A stretch of 64,000 nucleotides of DNA from JACCTU01 sp963798985 (lineage in GTDB: Bacteria; Actinomycetota; Thermoleophilia; Gaiellales; Gaiellaceae): positions 310,001 to 374,000 of the forward strand of contig CAWCVL010000005.1 of NCBI GenBank assembly GCA_963798985.1, in the 5' to 3' direction. Below are positions 48,791-57,374 of this stretch, piece by piece; the stretch's first letter is position 1; each line of letters opens with the position of its first letter. Below the pieces are notes generated by a model that saw only the letters and a list, made by a program, of their open reading frames with translations, was not told the DNA's origin and did no database searches. Both the position numbers and the translations under genes were made by a program.

Positions 48791-50064
48791 CCTAGCCGCA
48801 AGCGCAAAGGCACGCCGAGCGTGCCTCGCGACCAGAGCTGGACGCTGGTCCCGCGCGGCAGTCGCGCCTTCAGGGTGAAGAAGCCGCGAGGCGTCGTCGC
48901 CCGGGTGCCGCCGAGCCAGCGCCACGCGCCCCCCTGCGAGTACCGCACGCGGTAGGCCTGCCTGCCCGTGCCGGCGCGCACCTGGCCCCAGAGCGTCACG
49001 TCGGCGCCCCGGCGGGAAAGCTGCGCGAGCGGCAGCGGAAACGCCGAGGCCGAGAGCTTGGGCGCGTTCCCGAACGTGAACAGGCCGCTCTGCCAGCGCG
49101 CGACCTGCGCCTCGTCGCGCACCAGGAAGTGAATCAGCAGGTCGACCCGCGGTGCCCGGTAGGCGCGGAGCGACGCTTCTGCGAGATAGCGCGCCTGCGC
49201 GGACTGTGAGACGCCGAGCATTCGGTCGGGCGGGTTCGTCTGGTACCCGTACTCGGTGAGCCAGATGCGCTTCGGCCCGAACGCGCGCGAGACGTGCGCA
49301 AGCAGCCGCTCGAGATCCGCCATGGTGATGCTCTCGCACGAGCGGCAGCCGCCCGAGATCGGCGTCTCACCGCGGCTGACCGGGTACGGATGGTGCGCGT
49401 ACGCATCGAGTCGGGCGCGGGCGACGTCCATCCCGCGGATCCAGTCGACCGGTGAGACGCTGCCCGACCCGCCGCGCGGCGCAGTGACCCCGCCGCCGAC
49501 GAGGTTCGCTCGGTTCGCGCGCTTCAGTGCGTCGTAGGCCGGGTTCAACAGGACGCGCACATAGGTCGCGGCGCTCGTCGGGCGAAGCTGCCAGGACTTG
49601 TTCGGCTCGTTCCAGATCACCCAACGTCGCACGTGTGGGTAGCGAGTTGCCGCTGCGTACGCGAAGTTCGCGAACGAGCTCGGGCTGGTCGGCGCCCAGT
49701 TCGCGGCACGGCCGCCGTTCGCCCAACGCGGCGTGCCGACGAGGGTGACGACGGGCGCGATGCCGCGCGAGCGCAGCCCGTCGAGCAAGACGTCGGGGGC
49801 GGCCCAGTGGTACGCCGGGTCGAGGTGTGAGGCCGGCTTCGCCGGGCGCTTCGCGGCGATCTCGTCCCAGCGAAGGTTGATCCGGACGACGTCGACGCCC
49901 AGGGCGTCGACCTGGTCGAGGCGCTCGTCGAACGTCCCCGGCCCCCCGAGCAACCACGCGTCGTCCTGGATCCCGTACTGGACGTAGGGGGAGGCATCGG
50001 CACGCGCCTCGAACACGAGAAACGCGCCGACGCGCGACGATCGCCGCAAGCATGATCCGAAGCA
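48787..50064 (-). CDS. exported glycoside-hydrolase-like protein (paralogue), frameshift in signal peptide
   Basis: About 425 residues: a clan A-like barrel with RRWVIWNEPNKSWQLRP, LDAYAHHPYPVSRGE and IWLTEYGYQTNPPDRMLGVS, carrying the two catalytic glutamates of WNEPN and TEYG, and a C-terminal beta module with QAYRVRYSQGGAWRW. The mature frame begins VGAFLVFEARADASPYVQYG, while a good signal start MLRIMLAAIVA (ATG at 50064) is one frame off; a single extra base near 50032-50035 would join them. It is a paralogue of 28433-29849. Confidence 0.75.
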   Translation of the reverse strand, partial: CFGSCLRRSSRVGAFLVFEARADASPYVQYGIQDDAWLLGGPGTFDERLDQVDALGVDVVRINLRWDEIAAKRPAKPASHLDPAYHWAAPDVLLDGLRSRGIAPVVTLVGTPRWANGGRAANWAPTSPSSFANFAYAAATRYPHVRRWVIWNEPNKSWQLRPTSAATYVRVLLNPAYDALKRANRANLVGGGVTAPRGGSGSVSPVDWIRGMDVARARLDAYAHHPYPVSRGETPISGGCRSCESITMADLERLLAHVSRAFGPKRIWLTEYGYQTNPPDRMLGVSQSAQARYLAEASLRAYRAPRVDLLIHFLVRDEAQVARWQSGLFTFGNAPKLSASAFPLPLAQLSRRGADVTLWGQVRAGTGRQAYRVRYSQGGAWRWLGGTRATTPRGFFTLKARLPRGTSVQLWSRGTLGVPLRLRLG

Positions 50065-50110
50065 TCTGGCCAACGTAGCCAGACCCTGTTTTCAAGTCGT
50101 AAGCGGGAGC

Positions 50111-50245
50111 TCAGGACTTCGGGAGCACACGCGCGCGCCGCCGTGCCGCCTTACGGCGCTTCACGGCTGGTGCGTGCAGAACTGCCTGAAACCAGACCGC
50201 GACTGCGCCGACCACGATCGCCACAGCGACTTTCAGAGTGCGCAT
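50111..50245 (-). CDS. very small membrane protein
   Basis: A 44-residue peptide MRTLKVAVAIVVGAVAVWFQ followed by AVLHAPAVKRRKAARRRARV. It has one hydrophobic helix and a strongly basic cytosolic tail. The ATG is divergent from the Hsp20 gene (38 bp). The composition is that of a real small membrane protein, but no family is recognised and coding status is not certain. Confidence 0.45.
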   Translation of the reverse strand: MRTLKVAVAIVVGAVAVWFQAVLHAPAVKRRKAARRRARVLPKS

Positions 50246-50282
50246 CGGACTGGGCACGACGGGGCACTCTACGCTGTGACGG

Positions 50283-50723
50283 ATGGCACGACGGCGCGAC
50301 ATCGACCGGCTGACCGAGCTCGGGGAGCTCTTCGCCGACCTCTGGCAGGTGCCGCGGTTCGCGGCTGGGGCGAGGCTCGTCCACCGGCCGCAGATCGACG
50401 TCGTCCGCACCGAGGACCCGCCGGAGCTCACCGTGGTCGTCGAGATCCCCGGAGCCGATGCCGACTCGATCCGCGTCGTCCTCGACGGGCGCCGCCTCGT
50501 CATCGCCGGCGAGCGGCCACGCCCTCACGCGGGCGACCAGGTCTGGTACCGCAGCGAGATCGAGTACGGGCCGTTCGAGCGCGAGGTGTCGCTTGCGGTC
50601 GACGTCGACGCGAGCGGCGCCGCTGCAACGTACGAGCGCGGGCTGTTGCGAGTCGTCCTGCCCGTCGCGGCGCGATCCCTTGCGCCCGCACGACTGACGA
50701 TCGCGATCAGGCGAATCGGATGA
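50283..50723 (+). CDS. Hsp20/alpha-crystallin small heat-shock protein
   Basis: A 146-residue small heat-shock protein: a charged N-terminal arm (RRRDIDRLTELGELFADLWQ), an alpha-crystallin domain with VVVEIPGADADSIRVVLDGR, LVIAGERPRPHAGD, IEYGPFEREVSLAVDVDASG and the RGLLRVVLPVA strand, where the L-R-V-V-L-P motif replaces the usual G-x-L. It prevents aggregation of unfolded proteins. It overlaps lon by four bases, so chaperone and protease are made together. Confidence 0.9.
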   Translation: MARRRDIDRLTELGELFADLWQVPRFAAGARLVHRPQIDVVRTEDPPELTVVVEIPGADADSIRVVLDGRRLVIAGERPRPHAGDQVWYRSEIEYGPFEREVSLAVDVDASGAAATYERGLLRVVLPVAARSLAPARLTIAIRRIG

Positions 50724-53143
50724 ACGCCGCGCTCGAGCTCGAGGTCGAGACGCCACCCACGGAACTCGACTCAGTTGAGATCCCGCGCGAGCTCGCCGTG
50801 CTCCCGTTGCGGGACACCGTCGTCTTTCCCGAGTCGATGACGCCGCTCGCGATCGGCCAGGAACGCTCGATCAAGCTCGTGGACGACGTCGTCGGCGGCG
50901 ACCGGATGCTCGCGCTGCTGACGACGCGCGACTCCGAGAACGAGCACCCCACCTTCAAGGATCTCTACGAGGTCGGCACGGCGGCGGTGATCCACAAGCT
51001 GATCCGCGTCCCCGACGGGACGCTCCGCATCCTCGTGCAGGGACTCCGCCGGATCCGGCTCGATGAGCCCGTGCAGGTCGAGCCGTACCTGATCGGTCGC
51101 TTCGTCGAGGTGCCCGACGTGCTCGAGGAGACGCGCGAGGTCGAGGCGCTGACCCGCAACGTCCAGGCCCTGTTCGCGCGCATCATCGCGATCGTTCCGT
51201 ACCTTCCGGAGGAGCTCGAGCTCGCAGCGGCGAACGTCGACGACCCGAGCGCGCTCTGCCATCTCGTCGCGTCGACGCTGCGACTCAAGACCGAGGAGAA
51301 GCAGCAGCTCTTGGAGGAAGTCGATGTGGAGCAGCGGCTGCGGCTCGTCTCGCGCATCCTGAACCGCGAGCTCGAGGTGTTCGAGCTCGGAACACGGATC
51401 CAGTCGCAGGTCCAGTCGGAGATGGAGAAGGGGCAGCGCGAGTTCTTCCTGCGCCAGCAGCTGAAGGCGATCCAGGACGAGCTCGGCGAGATCGACCCCG
51501 AGCGGGCCGAGGTCGAGGAGCTGCGCGAGCGACTGGACTCGATCGCGCTTCCCGAAGACGTGCACAAGGCGGCGGAGCGCGAGCTGTCGCGGCTCGAGCG
51601 TCTGCCCTCCGCTGCCGCCGAGCACGGCGTCATCCGCACCTACCTGGAGTGGATCCTCACGCTTCCCTGGGACCTGACGACGCCCGACAACCTCGACCTC
51701 GAGCACGCGCTCTCGGTGCTCGACGAGGACCACTACGACCTGGAGAAGGTGAAGGAGCGGATCATCGAGTACCTCGCCGTCTCGAAGCTGAAGGACGACC
51801 TGAGCGGGCCGATCCTCTGCTTCGTCGGCCCGCCGGGCGTCGGCAAGACCTCGCTCGGCCACTCGATCGCAAACGCGCTCGGCCGGAAGTTCGTCCGGAT
51901 CTCGGTCGGGGGCGTTCGCGACGAGGCGGAGATTCGCGGCCACCGGCGCACGTACATCGGCGCGATGCCGGGGACGATCATCCGCGCGCTGCGCGACGCC
52001 GAGTCGAGAAATCCCGTGTTCCTGATCGACGAGATCGACAAGATGGGGAACGACTTTCGCGGCGATCCGTCGAGCGCGATGCTCGAAGTGCTCGACCCCG
52101 AGCAGCACTCGACCTTCCGCGACCACTACCTCGACCTCCCGTTCGACCTCTCGAAGGTGCTGTTCATCTGCACCGCGAACACGACCGACACGATCCCCTC
52201 GCCGCTCCTCGACCGGATGGACGTGATCCAGCTGTCTGGCTACACCGAGGAAGAGAAGTTCGGGATCGCGCGCAAGTACCTGATCCCGAAGCAGCTTCGC
52301 GCGCACGGATTGACGACGCGACGCGTGGCGATCCACGACCGGGCGCTCCGTCTCGTCATCCGCGAGTACACACGTGAGGCAGGAGTGCGCAACCTCGAGC
52401 GCCAGATCGCCGCACTCCTTCGAAAAGCGGCGACGCAGATCGCGAAGGGCCTGGCCGAGAAGCTGAAAGTCGACGAGGCTCGCGCGCGGGAGTGGCTCGG
52501 GCCCCGGCGGTTCTCGCACGAGGTGCGCAAGCGCACGTCCGAGCCGGGAGTGGCAACCGGGCTCGCGTGGACGCCTGCCGGAGGCGAGATCCTCTTCATC
52601 GAAGCGGGCGCGTACGACGGCAAGGGCCGGCTCACGCTGACCGGCCAGCTCTCCGAGGTGATGCAGGAGTCCGCGCAGACGGCGTTCTCGTGGGTCCGCT
52701 CGCGCGCGGTTGCGCTCCAGCTCGACCCTGGGTGGTTCGCCGCACACGACGTGCACATCCACGTTCCCGCCGGAGCGGTCCCGAAGGATGGACCGTCGGC
52801 GGGCGTCGCGATGGCGACGGCGATCGTGTCGCTGGTGACCGGGCGACCGGTCGCGAACGACGTGGGGATGACGGGCGAGGTGACGCTGACCGGTCAGGTG
52901 CTCCCGATCGGCGGCGTGCGCGAGAAGGTTCTGGCCGCGCAGCGTGCGGGCCTCAAACGCGTGATCCTGCCGCGAGAGAACGAGTCCGACCTCGAGGAGC
53001 TGCCCGCAGACGCGCGCGAGGCGATGCAGTTCGTGCTCGCCGACGAGCTCCCGCAGGTGCTCGAGGCAGCGCTCGACGGGCAGGCGCCTGCTCGCCTCCG
53101 CCGGGCACAGGGCACCGAGCGCCGCGCCGCTCTCGGGCGCTAG
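50720..53143 (+). CDS. lon: ATP-dependent protease Lon
   Basis: An 807-residue LonA-type protease: N-terminal substrate domain starting LAVLPLRDTVVFPESMTPLA, the coiled region FFLRQQLKAIQDELGEIDPE, AAA+ module with Walker A GPPGVGKTSLG, Walker B PVFLIDEIDKMG and sensor region CTANTTDTIPSPLLDRMD, and a proteolytic domain with catalytic Ser in PKDGPSAGVAMATAI and Lys in GGVREKVLAAQRAG. Length is standard. The ATG overlaps the Hsp20 stop (ATGA). Confidence 0.96.
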   Translation: MNAALELEVETPPTELDSVEIPRELAVLPLRDTVVFPESMTPLAIGQERSIKLVDDVVGGDRMLALLTTRDSENEHPTFKDLYEVGTAAVIHKLIRVPDGTLRILVQGLRRIRLDEPVQVEPYLIGRFVEVPDVLEETREVEALTRNVQALFARIIAIVPYLPEELELAAANVDDPSALCHLVASTLRLKTEEKQQLLEEVDVEQRLRLVSRILNRELEVFELGTRIQSQVQSEMEKGQREFFLRQQLKAIQDELGEIDPERAEVEELRERLDSIALPEDVHKAAERELSRLERLPSAAAEHGVIRTYLEWILTLPWDLTTPDNLDLEHALSVLDEDHYDLEKVKERIIEYLAVSKLKDDLSGPILCFVGPPGVGKTSLGHSIANALGRKFVRISVGGVRDEAEIRGHRRTYIGAMPGTIIRALRDAESRNPVFLIDEIDKMGNDFRGDPSSAMLEVLDPEQHSTFRDHYLDLPFDLSKVLFICTANTTDTIPSPLLDRMDVIQLSGYTEEEKFGIARKYLIPKQLRAHGLTTRRVAIHDRALRLVIREYTREAGVRNLERQIAALLRKAATQIAKGLAEKLKVDEARAREWLGPRRFSHEVRKRTSEPGVATGLAWTPAGGEILFIEAGAYDGKGRLTLTGQLSEVMQESAQTAFSWVRSRAVALQLDPGWFAAHDVHIHVPAGAVPKDGPSAGVAMATAIVSLVTGRPVANDVGMTGEVTLTGQVLPIGGVREKVLAAQRAGLKRVILPRENESDLEELPADAREAMQFVLADELPQVLEAALDGQAPARLRRAQGTERRAALGR

Positions 53144-53673
53144 CGCGTCGTACGGAACGAGCGCTTCAGCTCGTCGCAGGCGTCAACGTCCGCGTCGTCG
53201 TCGTCCACGAGGATGCGGCACGTCAACTGGTACTCGCGCTGGCCGCGCAGCAGGAAGACGACGCGGTCCTGCAGCAGGCGCCCGTCCCTGCGGTAGGCGA
53301 TGACGTAGCTTCGTGCCGGTTCGCCGTCGAGCGTCGCCGAGCCGTTCCGCACGACGCGCGCGGACGAGCCCAGGCGCTCCGCGAGGCGGGCGGCGACGTC
53401 GTTGAGCTCCCCGACCACCTCCTCCCAGAGCGCCGGGCGGAACGGCTTCGCGAGCCGGAAGACCGCAACGGCGACGGACTCCGGCCCATGGGGGCGCCGC
53501 GCGAGGACCGTCCGGGGAACGCGCTCCACCACCCAATCGGGCGGCGCACTCGCCGTGAAGCCGATCCCGCGCAGCTCCTGCGGTTCCGACCGCGACCCAG
53601 AGGTACCGCAGGCTGCGAGGATTAGGGTGACAAGGGCGAGGGGTAGGACCCCTCCGCAAGCAATCGAAAGGAC
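53140..53673 (-). CDS. putative lipoprotein
   Basis: About 177 residues with a hydrophobic leader LPLALVTLILAACGTSG carrying lipobox LAAC, then a beta-rich domain: GIGFTASAPPDWVVERVPRT, SVAVAVFRLAKPFRPALWEE and REYQLTCRILVD. It resembles PsbP/LpqN-like extracellular domains in outline only. No ATG/GTG/TTG precedes the leader within a reasonable distance, so the start is undefined (coordinate given is the beginning of the plausible leader). It is divergent from the next gene and convergent with lon, overlapping its stop. Confidence 0.55.
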   Translation of the reverse strand, partial: VLSIACGGVLPLALVTLILAACGTSGSRSEPQELRGIGFTASAPPDWVVERVPRTVLARRPHGPESVAVAVFRLAKPFRPALWEEVVGELNDVAARLAERLGSSARVVRNGSATLDGEPARSYVIAYRRDGRLLQDRVVFLLRGQREYQLTCRILVDDDDADVDACDELKRSFRTTR

Positions 53674-53682
53674 GCGACCGGC

Positions 53683-54099
53683 ATGGCCAGGACAAAAGAT
53701 CGGCTCTCGGACACCGCGGACACCATTCGTCCGTTCGTCGAGCGGGCAGTCAAGGACCAGGAGATTCGGAACAACGTGCGCGACGCGTTCGATACGGCCC
53801 GGGAGATCTACGCCGAGCTGATCGGCCCGCGCGGGATGGTTCCGCTCGCGGCCCGCGTTGCGAGCGACGAGGACCTCCAGGACAACATGCGTAAAGCGGT
53901 CGAGGACCTGCGCAAAGCGGCGACCCGGCTGCAAGGCAAGCAGGATCACTCCGGCCGAAACTCGGCGCTGCTGCTCGCGGGGATCGCGATCGGCATCCTC
54001 TTCAACCCCGTCACCGGCCCGGCGACCCGCAGTTGGCTCAAGGGGCTGCTCGGCGACGGCGACGAGGACTTCACCTACCAGGGCAACAACAACTCCTAG
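53683..54099 (+). CDS. small single-TM protein of unknown function
   Basis: A 138-residue protein: an amphipathic N-terminal region (DRLSDTADTIRPFVERAVKD, QEIRNNVRDAFDTAREIYAE) rich in helix, then a transmembrane segment (NSALLLAGIAIGILFNPVTG) and an acidic tail. The layout resembles YtxH-like or DUF proteins of actinobacteria with a helix bundle attached to the membrane, but I cannot name the family. Repeat B begins 12 bp after the stop. Confidence 0.6.
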   Translation: MARTKDRLSDTADTIRPFVERAVKDQEIRNNVRDAFDTAREIYAELIGPRGMVPLAARVASDEDLQDNMRKAVEDLRKAATRLQGKQDHSGRNSALLLAGIAIGILFNPVTGPATRSWLKGLLGDGDEDFTYQGNNNS

Positions 54100-54111
54100 T
54101 AGCCGGCAGAG

Positions 54112-54159
54112 GCGCAAGTCGCAAATCCGCTCACGCGGATTCGCGACCGCTTGGCACCT
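54112..54159. repeat. intergenic repeat B, copy 1
   Basis: A 48 bp palindromic element: stem TCGCAAATCCGC-TCAC-GCGGATTCGCGA flanked by CAAG and CTTG that also pair. It is shared with 56900-56947 apart from a few substitutions. It lies in a convergent junction, 12 bp after one stop and 48 bp after the opposing one, so it may act as a bidirectional terminator or REP-like element. Confidence 0.75.
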
Positions 54160-54162
54160 GAA

Positions 54163-54183
54163 GGCGGCCGCTTCGCGGCCGCT
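54163..54183 (-). terminator. hairpin after the M23 peptidase gene
   Basis: GCGGCCGC-TTC-GCGGCCGC inverted repeat (arms at 54164-54171 and 54175-54182) located 25 bp beyond the stop of the minus-strand M23 gene and directly next to repeat B. No T-tract follows. Together the two hairpins make a double stop in this convergent gap. Confidence 0.5.
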
Positions 54184-54207
54184 GCCGCAGCGACTTCCAT
54201 CAGGCCT

Positions 54208-55741
54208 CTAATCACCGGAGCGTTGCCCGCGCGAGCCTTCGCGTCCGCCGCCTTGCGAGACCGGTGGCGGCGCGAACGCGCGGACCAGCGAGCCGTCGCC
54301 CTCGGCCGAGACGGGCGCGACGAACGCGCGCGCGACCGATCCCGGTCGCAGCCCGCTCGCGCTCGAGATGTCGGAGACCTGGAGCAGGATCGCGCCCGGT
54401 TTCGGCGCGGTCGCGGTCGCGTTCGCCGCCGGAGCCCAGCCGGCGCCGTCCGGGAAGACGATGTCTTCGACGCGGCGCCACGCGACGAGGTACGGGTAGG
54501 CCGAGACCACGCCGTCGTAGCCCATGTGGAGCATCCCGAGCGGGTGGATCTCGAAGTGGAGGTGGTACGGCGTGCCGGCGGCATCGCCCGAGTTGCCCAT
54601 GAAGCCGACGACGTCGCCCGCCTTCACCTCGGCCCCGTTCTGCGCGAGCGGCGAGAACGCGGAGAGGTGCGCGTAATAGAACTGGTTCCCCTGGCGGTCG
54701 CGCAGCCAGAGCCGGTAGCCGCCGACATCGTTCCAGCCGACCGAGAAGAGCGTCCCGTCGGAGACGGCGAGCAGCGGCGCGCCGAGCGAGGCGAAGATGT
54801 CCTCGCCGTGGTGCCAGGTGGTTGACGCGCGCGGTGCGCCGAACGTGTTCGTGAACGACGACTGACCGTAGACCGGGAAGACGTAGCGGGCCTGGGTGAG
54901 CTTCGGCCGAACCCCCACCGGCGGCTGGCGGACGAGCGGTGGGATCCCCGTCGGCTCAGCGGGCGAGGGCTTCGACTTCGTGCCGTTCGGCGTGGTCGGG
55001 ACGGGCAGCCCGCCCGTCGACGTCGTGGGGCTCGCCGCTTCGGGCGCGGTGACGGAGACCTCCGCGTAGCCCACGAGGATCTGCGTCCCGGCAGGAAGGC
55101 CGCCGTGCTCGGCGGTCAGGCGAATGTCGAGCGCCGTGATGTTGCCCCGGTACGAGCGCTCCGCCGGAGCGGCGCCCTGGGAGAGCACGATCGCGTAGCC
55201 CCATGTGCCGAGGTCGACGCGGGCGTTCGGCCCGATCGCCGCCGGCTGTCCCTGTACGACGAGCGAGCCCAAGCTCGCACCGCCGAAGTCGCCCGCCTGT
55301 GGCGGACGCGCTCGCGCGGGCCTGCGCGGACCCACGGACCGCGGTCGCGGTCACCTCACCCTGGAAGAGCGAGAGGGAGGTCACCTCCGCTGATGCGTTC
55401 GCCGTGGCGAGCTGACCGGGGCTCGCCGAGGCCGAAGCGACGGAACCGCCCCAGGAAACGACGTCCGCGCTCGGGAAGGAGCCTGCGTTGCCGAACGAGA
55501 CCGAGTCGACCGGTGCCGACACCACGGTCGTCGTGGCGCCCGAGCCCCCCGGCACGATCACCTTGAGCGCAAAGGCCTGCGCGGTTGCGCCGCCGTCCCG
55601 CGCCGCGGACTCCGCCCCGGCGATCCCGGGGGCCAGCGCGAGCGGGAGGAGCGCGAGTGCAATCGAGAGCCGCTTCCCCACCGAACGATCGATTCTGGCA
55701 CAGGCATCTACAGGCCGCTGGACCGCGACCGCATTCGACAC
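54208..55741 (-). CDS. M23-family peptidase (LytM-like), single-base frameshift
   Basis: About 510 residues after repair. It has a signal peptide (RLSIALALLPLALAPGIAGA), a Ser/Ala-rich beta region, a proline linker and a C-terminal M23 domain: RASTTWHHGEDIFASLGAPL, WNDVGGYRLWLRDRQGNQFY, YAHLSAFSPLAQNGAEVKAG, GFMGNSGDAAGTPYHLHFEI. The HxxxD and HxH zinc residues are HHGED and HLHFE. The frame breaks at a G-run at about 55292-55294 (one extra base). The start lies 10 bp from a metal box shared with the divergent Fur-family gene. Confidence 0.82.
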
Positions 55742-55750
55742 ACTTGCGAA

Positions 55751-55765
55751 TGAGAATCGTTCTCA
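55751..55765. promoter_or_regulatory. Fur/Zur-type operator
   Basis: Palindrome TGAGAA-TCG-TTCTCA, close to the 7-1-7 consensus of Fur-family boxes (TGAnAAT-n-ATTnTCA). It lies 13 bp before the GTG of the Fur-family gene and 10 bp before the ATG of the divergent M23 peptidase gene, so it may control both directions. Confidence 0.65.
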
Positions 55766-55778
55766 CTATGCTTGGCCT

Positions 55779-56174
55779 GTGGCCGAGCTCGAGCTTCCCG
55801 CCGACGTCCGTCTGACTCCGCAGCGCAGAGCGGTGCTCGACGCCGTCGAGCGTCAGGGCGGATCGTTCACGGTGGTCCAGGTGTACGACCGTGCGCGCCG
55901 TCGCGAGCCGTCGCTCGGTCTCGCGACGGTGTATCGGACGATCGAGCTGCTGCGCGCAACCGGGTCGATCCGCCAGCTCACCGGTGCAGGTGAAGGTGCG
56001 TACGTTCGCTGCCACACCGGTCATCACCACCATCTCGTCTGCGTCTCGTGCGGTGCGGTCGAGGAAACCGAGCTGTGCGGTGCACCGTCCGCCGCGGTGT
56101 TGCAACGCCGTCACGGCTTCCGCGCACAGAACCACGACCTCGACGTCTACGGGCTCTGCGCCCGCTGCGCATGA
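55779..56174 (+). CDS. Fur-family metal regulator (Zur-like)
   Basis: A 131-residue Fur-family protein: DVRLTPQRRAVLDAVERQGG, DRARRREPSLGLATVYRTIE recognition helix, the metal-binding CHTGHHHHLVCVSCGAVEET, and a second CxxC, GLCARCA, at the end, forming the structural zinc site. The H-rich motif occurs in Fur, Zur and PerR; co-transcription with a ZIP transporter (ATGA overlap) favours Zur. The GTG follows the palindromic box, suggesting autoregulation. Confidence 0.88.
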   Translation: MAELELPADVRLTPQRRAVLDAVERQGGSFTVVQVYDRARRREPSLGLATVYRTIELLRATGSIRQLTGAGEGAYVRCHTGHHHHLVCVSCGAVEETELCGAPSAAVLQRRHGFRAQNHDLDVYGLCARCA

Positions 56175-56890
56175 ACTGGATCGCGATCCCCTTTGCGCTC
56201 GTGACGGTGCTCGCAGCCTTTGGCGGCGGGATCGCGGCGCTCCGCCTGAGTCGCGACCTGACGACGGCAATCGCGCTCACCGGCGGCGTCGTCGTCGCAG
56301 TCGCGCTCTTCCACGTGCTGCCGGAGGCGATCGAGATCCTCGACTCGCCGCGCCAGGTCGGCATGCTCGTCGGTGCCGGATTCGTCGGCTTCTTCCTCGC
56401 CGAGCGGCTGCTCGTCCTGCACCACCGCGATGCCCCCGAGGAAGCGCGCGCGCACAGCCACGTCGGCGCGCTCGGCGCAGGTGCGCTCGCGATTCACACC
56501 TTCATCGACGGACTCGGGATCGGCCTCGCCTTCAGCCTCGACACGGCGACGGGCGTGCTCGTCTTCGTCGCCGTCGTCGCGCATGACTTCGCGGACGGAC
56601 TGAACGCGGTGGCCTTCGTGCTCCACCAGGGCGGCACCCGGCGGCGGGCGATCACGTGGCTTTCGATCGTCGCAACCGCGCCGCTGCTGGGAGCAATCGT
56701 CGGCTCAACGCTCGACATCTCCGAGGAATCGCTCGGCGTGCTGCTCGCCCTCTACGCCGGCTTCTTCCTCTTCATGGGGGCCACCGACCTTCTGCCGCAC
56801 GCGCACGAGCACCCATCGGCCAAACGAGTCGCGGTAACGACGGCCGGGTTCGCCGCAGTCTTTCTCGTCAGCCTCTTGGCCGCGCACTAG
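56171..56890 (+). CDS. ZIP-family metal transporter
   Basis: A 239-residue ZIP protein with about eight helices: IALTGGVVVAVALFHVLPEA, GALAIHTFIDGLGIGLAFSL (helix IV, HxxxDGxxIG) and VAVVAHDFADGLNAVAFVLH (helix V, HDFADG). These His/Asp residues form the metal path. Substrate is likely zinc or iron; context with the Fur-family gene supports zinc. A His-rich loop is present (VLHHRDAPEEARAHSH). Repeat B starts 9 bp after the stop. Confidence 0.9.
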   Translation: MNWIAIPFALVTVLAAFGGGIAALRLSRDLTTAIALTGGVVVAVALFHVLPEAIEILDSPRQVGMLVGAGFVGFFLAERLLVLHHRDAPEEARAHSHVGALGAGALAIHTFIDGLGIGLAFSLDTATGVLVFVAVVAHDFADGLNAVAFVLHQGGTRRRAITWLSIVATAPLLGAIVGSTLDISEESLGVLLALYAGFFLFMGATDLLPHAHEHPSAKRVAVTTAGFAAVFLVSLLAAH

Positions 56891-56899
56891 TAGCTTGAT

Positions 56900-56947
56900 G
56901 CGCAAGTCGCGAATCCGCTCACGCGGATCCGCGACCGCTTGGCACCT
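56900..56947. repeat. intergenic repeat B, copy 2
   Basis: A 48 bp palindromic element, stem TCGCGAATCCGC-TCAC-GCGGATCCGCGA with flanks CAAG and CTTG, followed by GCACCT as in copy 1 (54112-54159). It sits in a convergent junction, 9 bp after the ZIP stop and 20 bp before the opposing stop. The two copies bracket the M23-Fur-ZIP locus. Confidence 0.75.
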
Positions 56948-56967
56948 AGCGCAGCAGCCTCACGGGT

Positions 56968-57360
56968 TCAGCCGCCGAGCTGCTTGCGCGCGAACTCCTT
57001 GAAGCGCGCGCGCGCGTCGTCGTCCGGGCCGAGGGCCTCGTCGTCGGCGTACTTCGGGTCGGCCGCGATCTCCTCGGCGACGGCGCGCACCTCGTTCTGC
57101 AGCGCCTCGCGGTACTCGGGGTTCTTCAGCAGCAGGTCGACCCACGTCTCCGACCCGTCGTAGGGAGGCAGGTCGTTGTCGAAGAGCAGTTGGCCGAGCA
57201 CGACGCCGATGCGGATGTACGCGAACGTCCGGAACGCGAGCACGCGGTTCGGCGACTCGACGAGCTTTGCGATCTCGGAGTCTTCGCGCTGGATTCGATC
57301 GACGATGCCGCCGATCGGCTCGTCGACGAGGGGGATCCAGATGTCGTCCGGGGCGCTCAT
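56968..57360 (-). CDS. hypothetical protein
   Basis: A 130-residue, mostly helical acidic protein: DIWIPLVDEPIGGIVDRIQR, KLVESPNRVLAFRTFAYIRI, GVVLGQLLFDNDLPPYDGSE, and a C-terminal DDDARARFKEFARKQLGG. There is no signal peptide or membrane helix. I do not recognise a family. It is upstream of repeat B and follows a pair of TauE/SafE genes on the same strand by 14 bp. Confidence 0.55.
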   Translation of the reverse strand: MSAPDDIWIPLVDEPIGGIVDRIQREDSEIAKLVESPNRVLAFRTFAYIRIGVVLGQLLFDNDLPPYDGSETWVDLLLKNPEYREALQNEVRAVAEEIAADPKYADDEALGPDDDARARFKEFARKQLGG

Positions 57361-57374
57361 GCTCGAAGGATGGC

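Noticed and set aside
50771..52762. A long open frame on the minus strand opposite lon.
   Set aside because: Its sequence is a shadow of the lon codons (Arg/Asp/Leu-rich low complexity, no motifs) and the plus-strand Lon is complete with all catalytic residues.
54112..56947. Repeat B copies as part of a CRISPR array.
   Set aside because: Only two copies 2.8 kb apart, palindromic and separated by genes, with no cas genes. An intergenic palindrome is a better reading.
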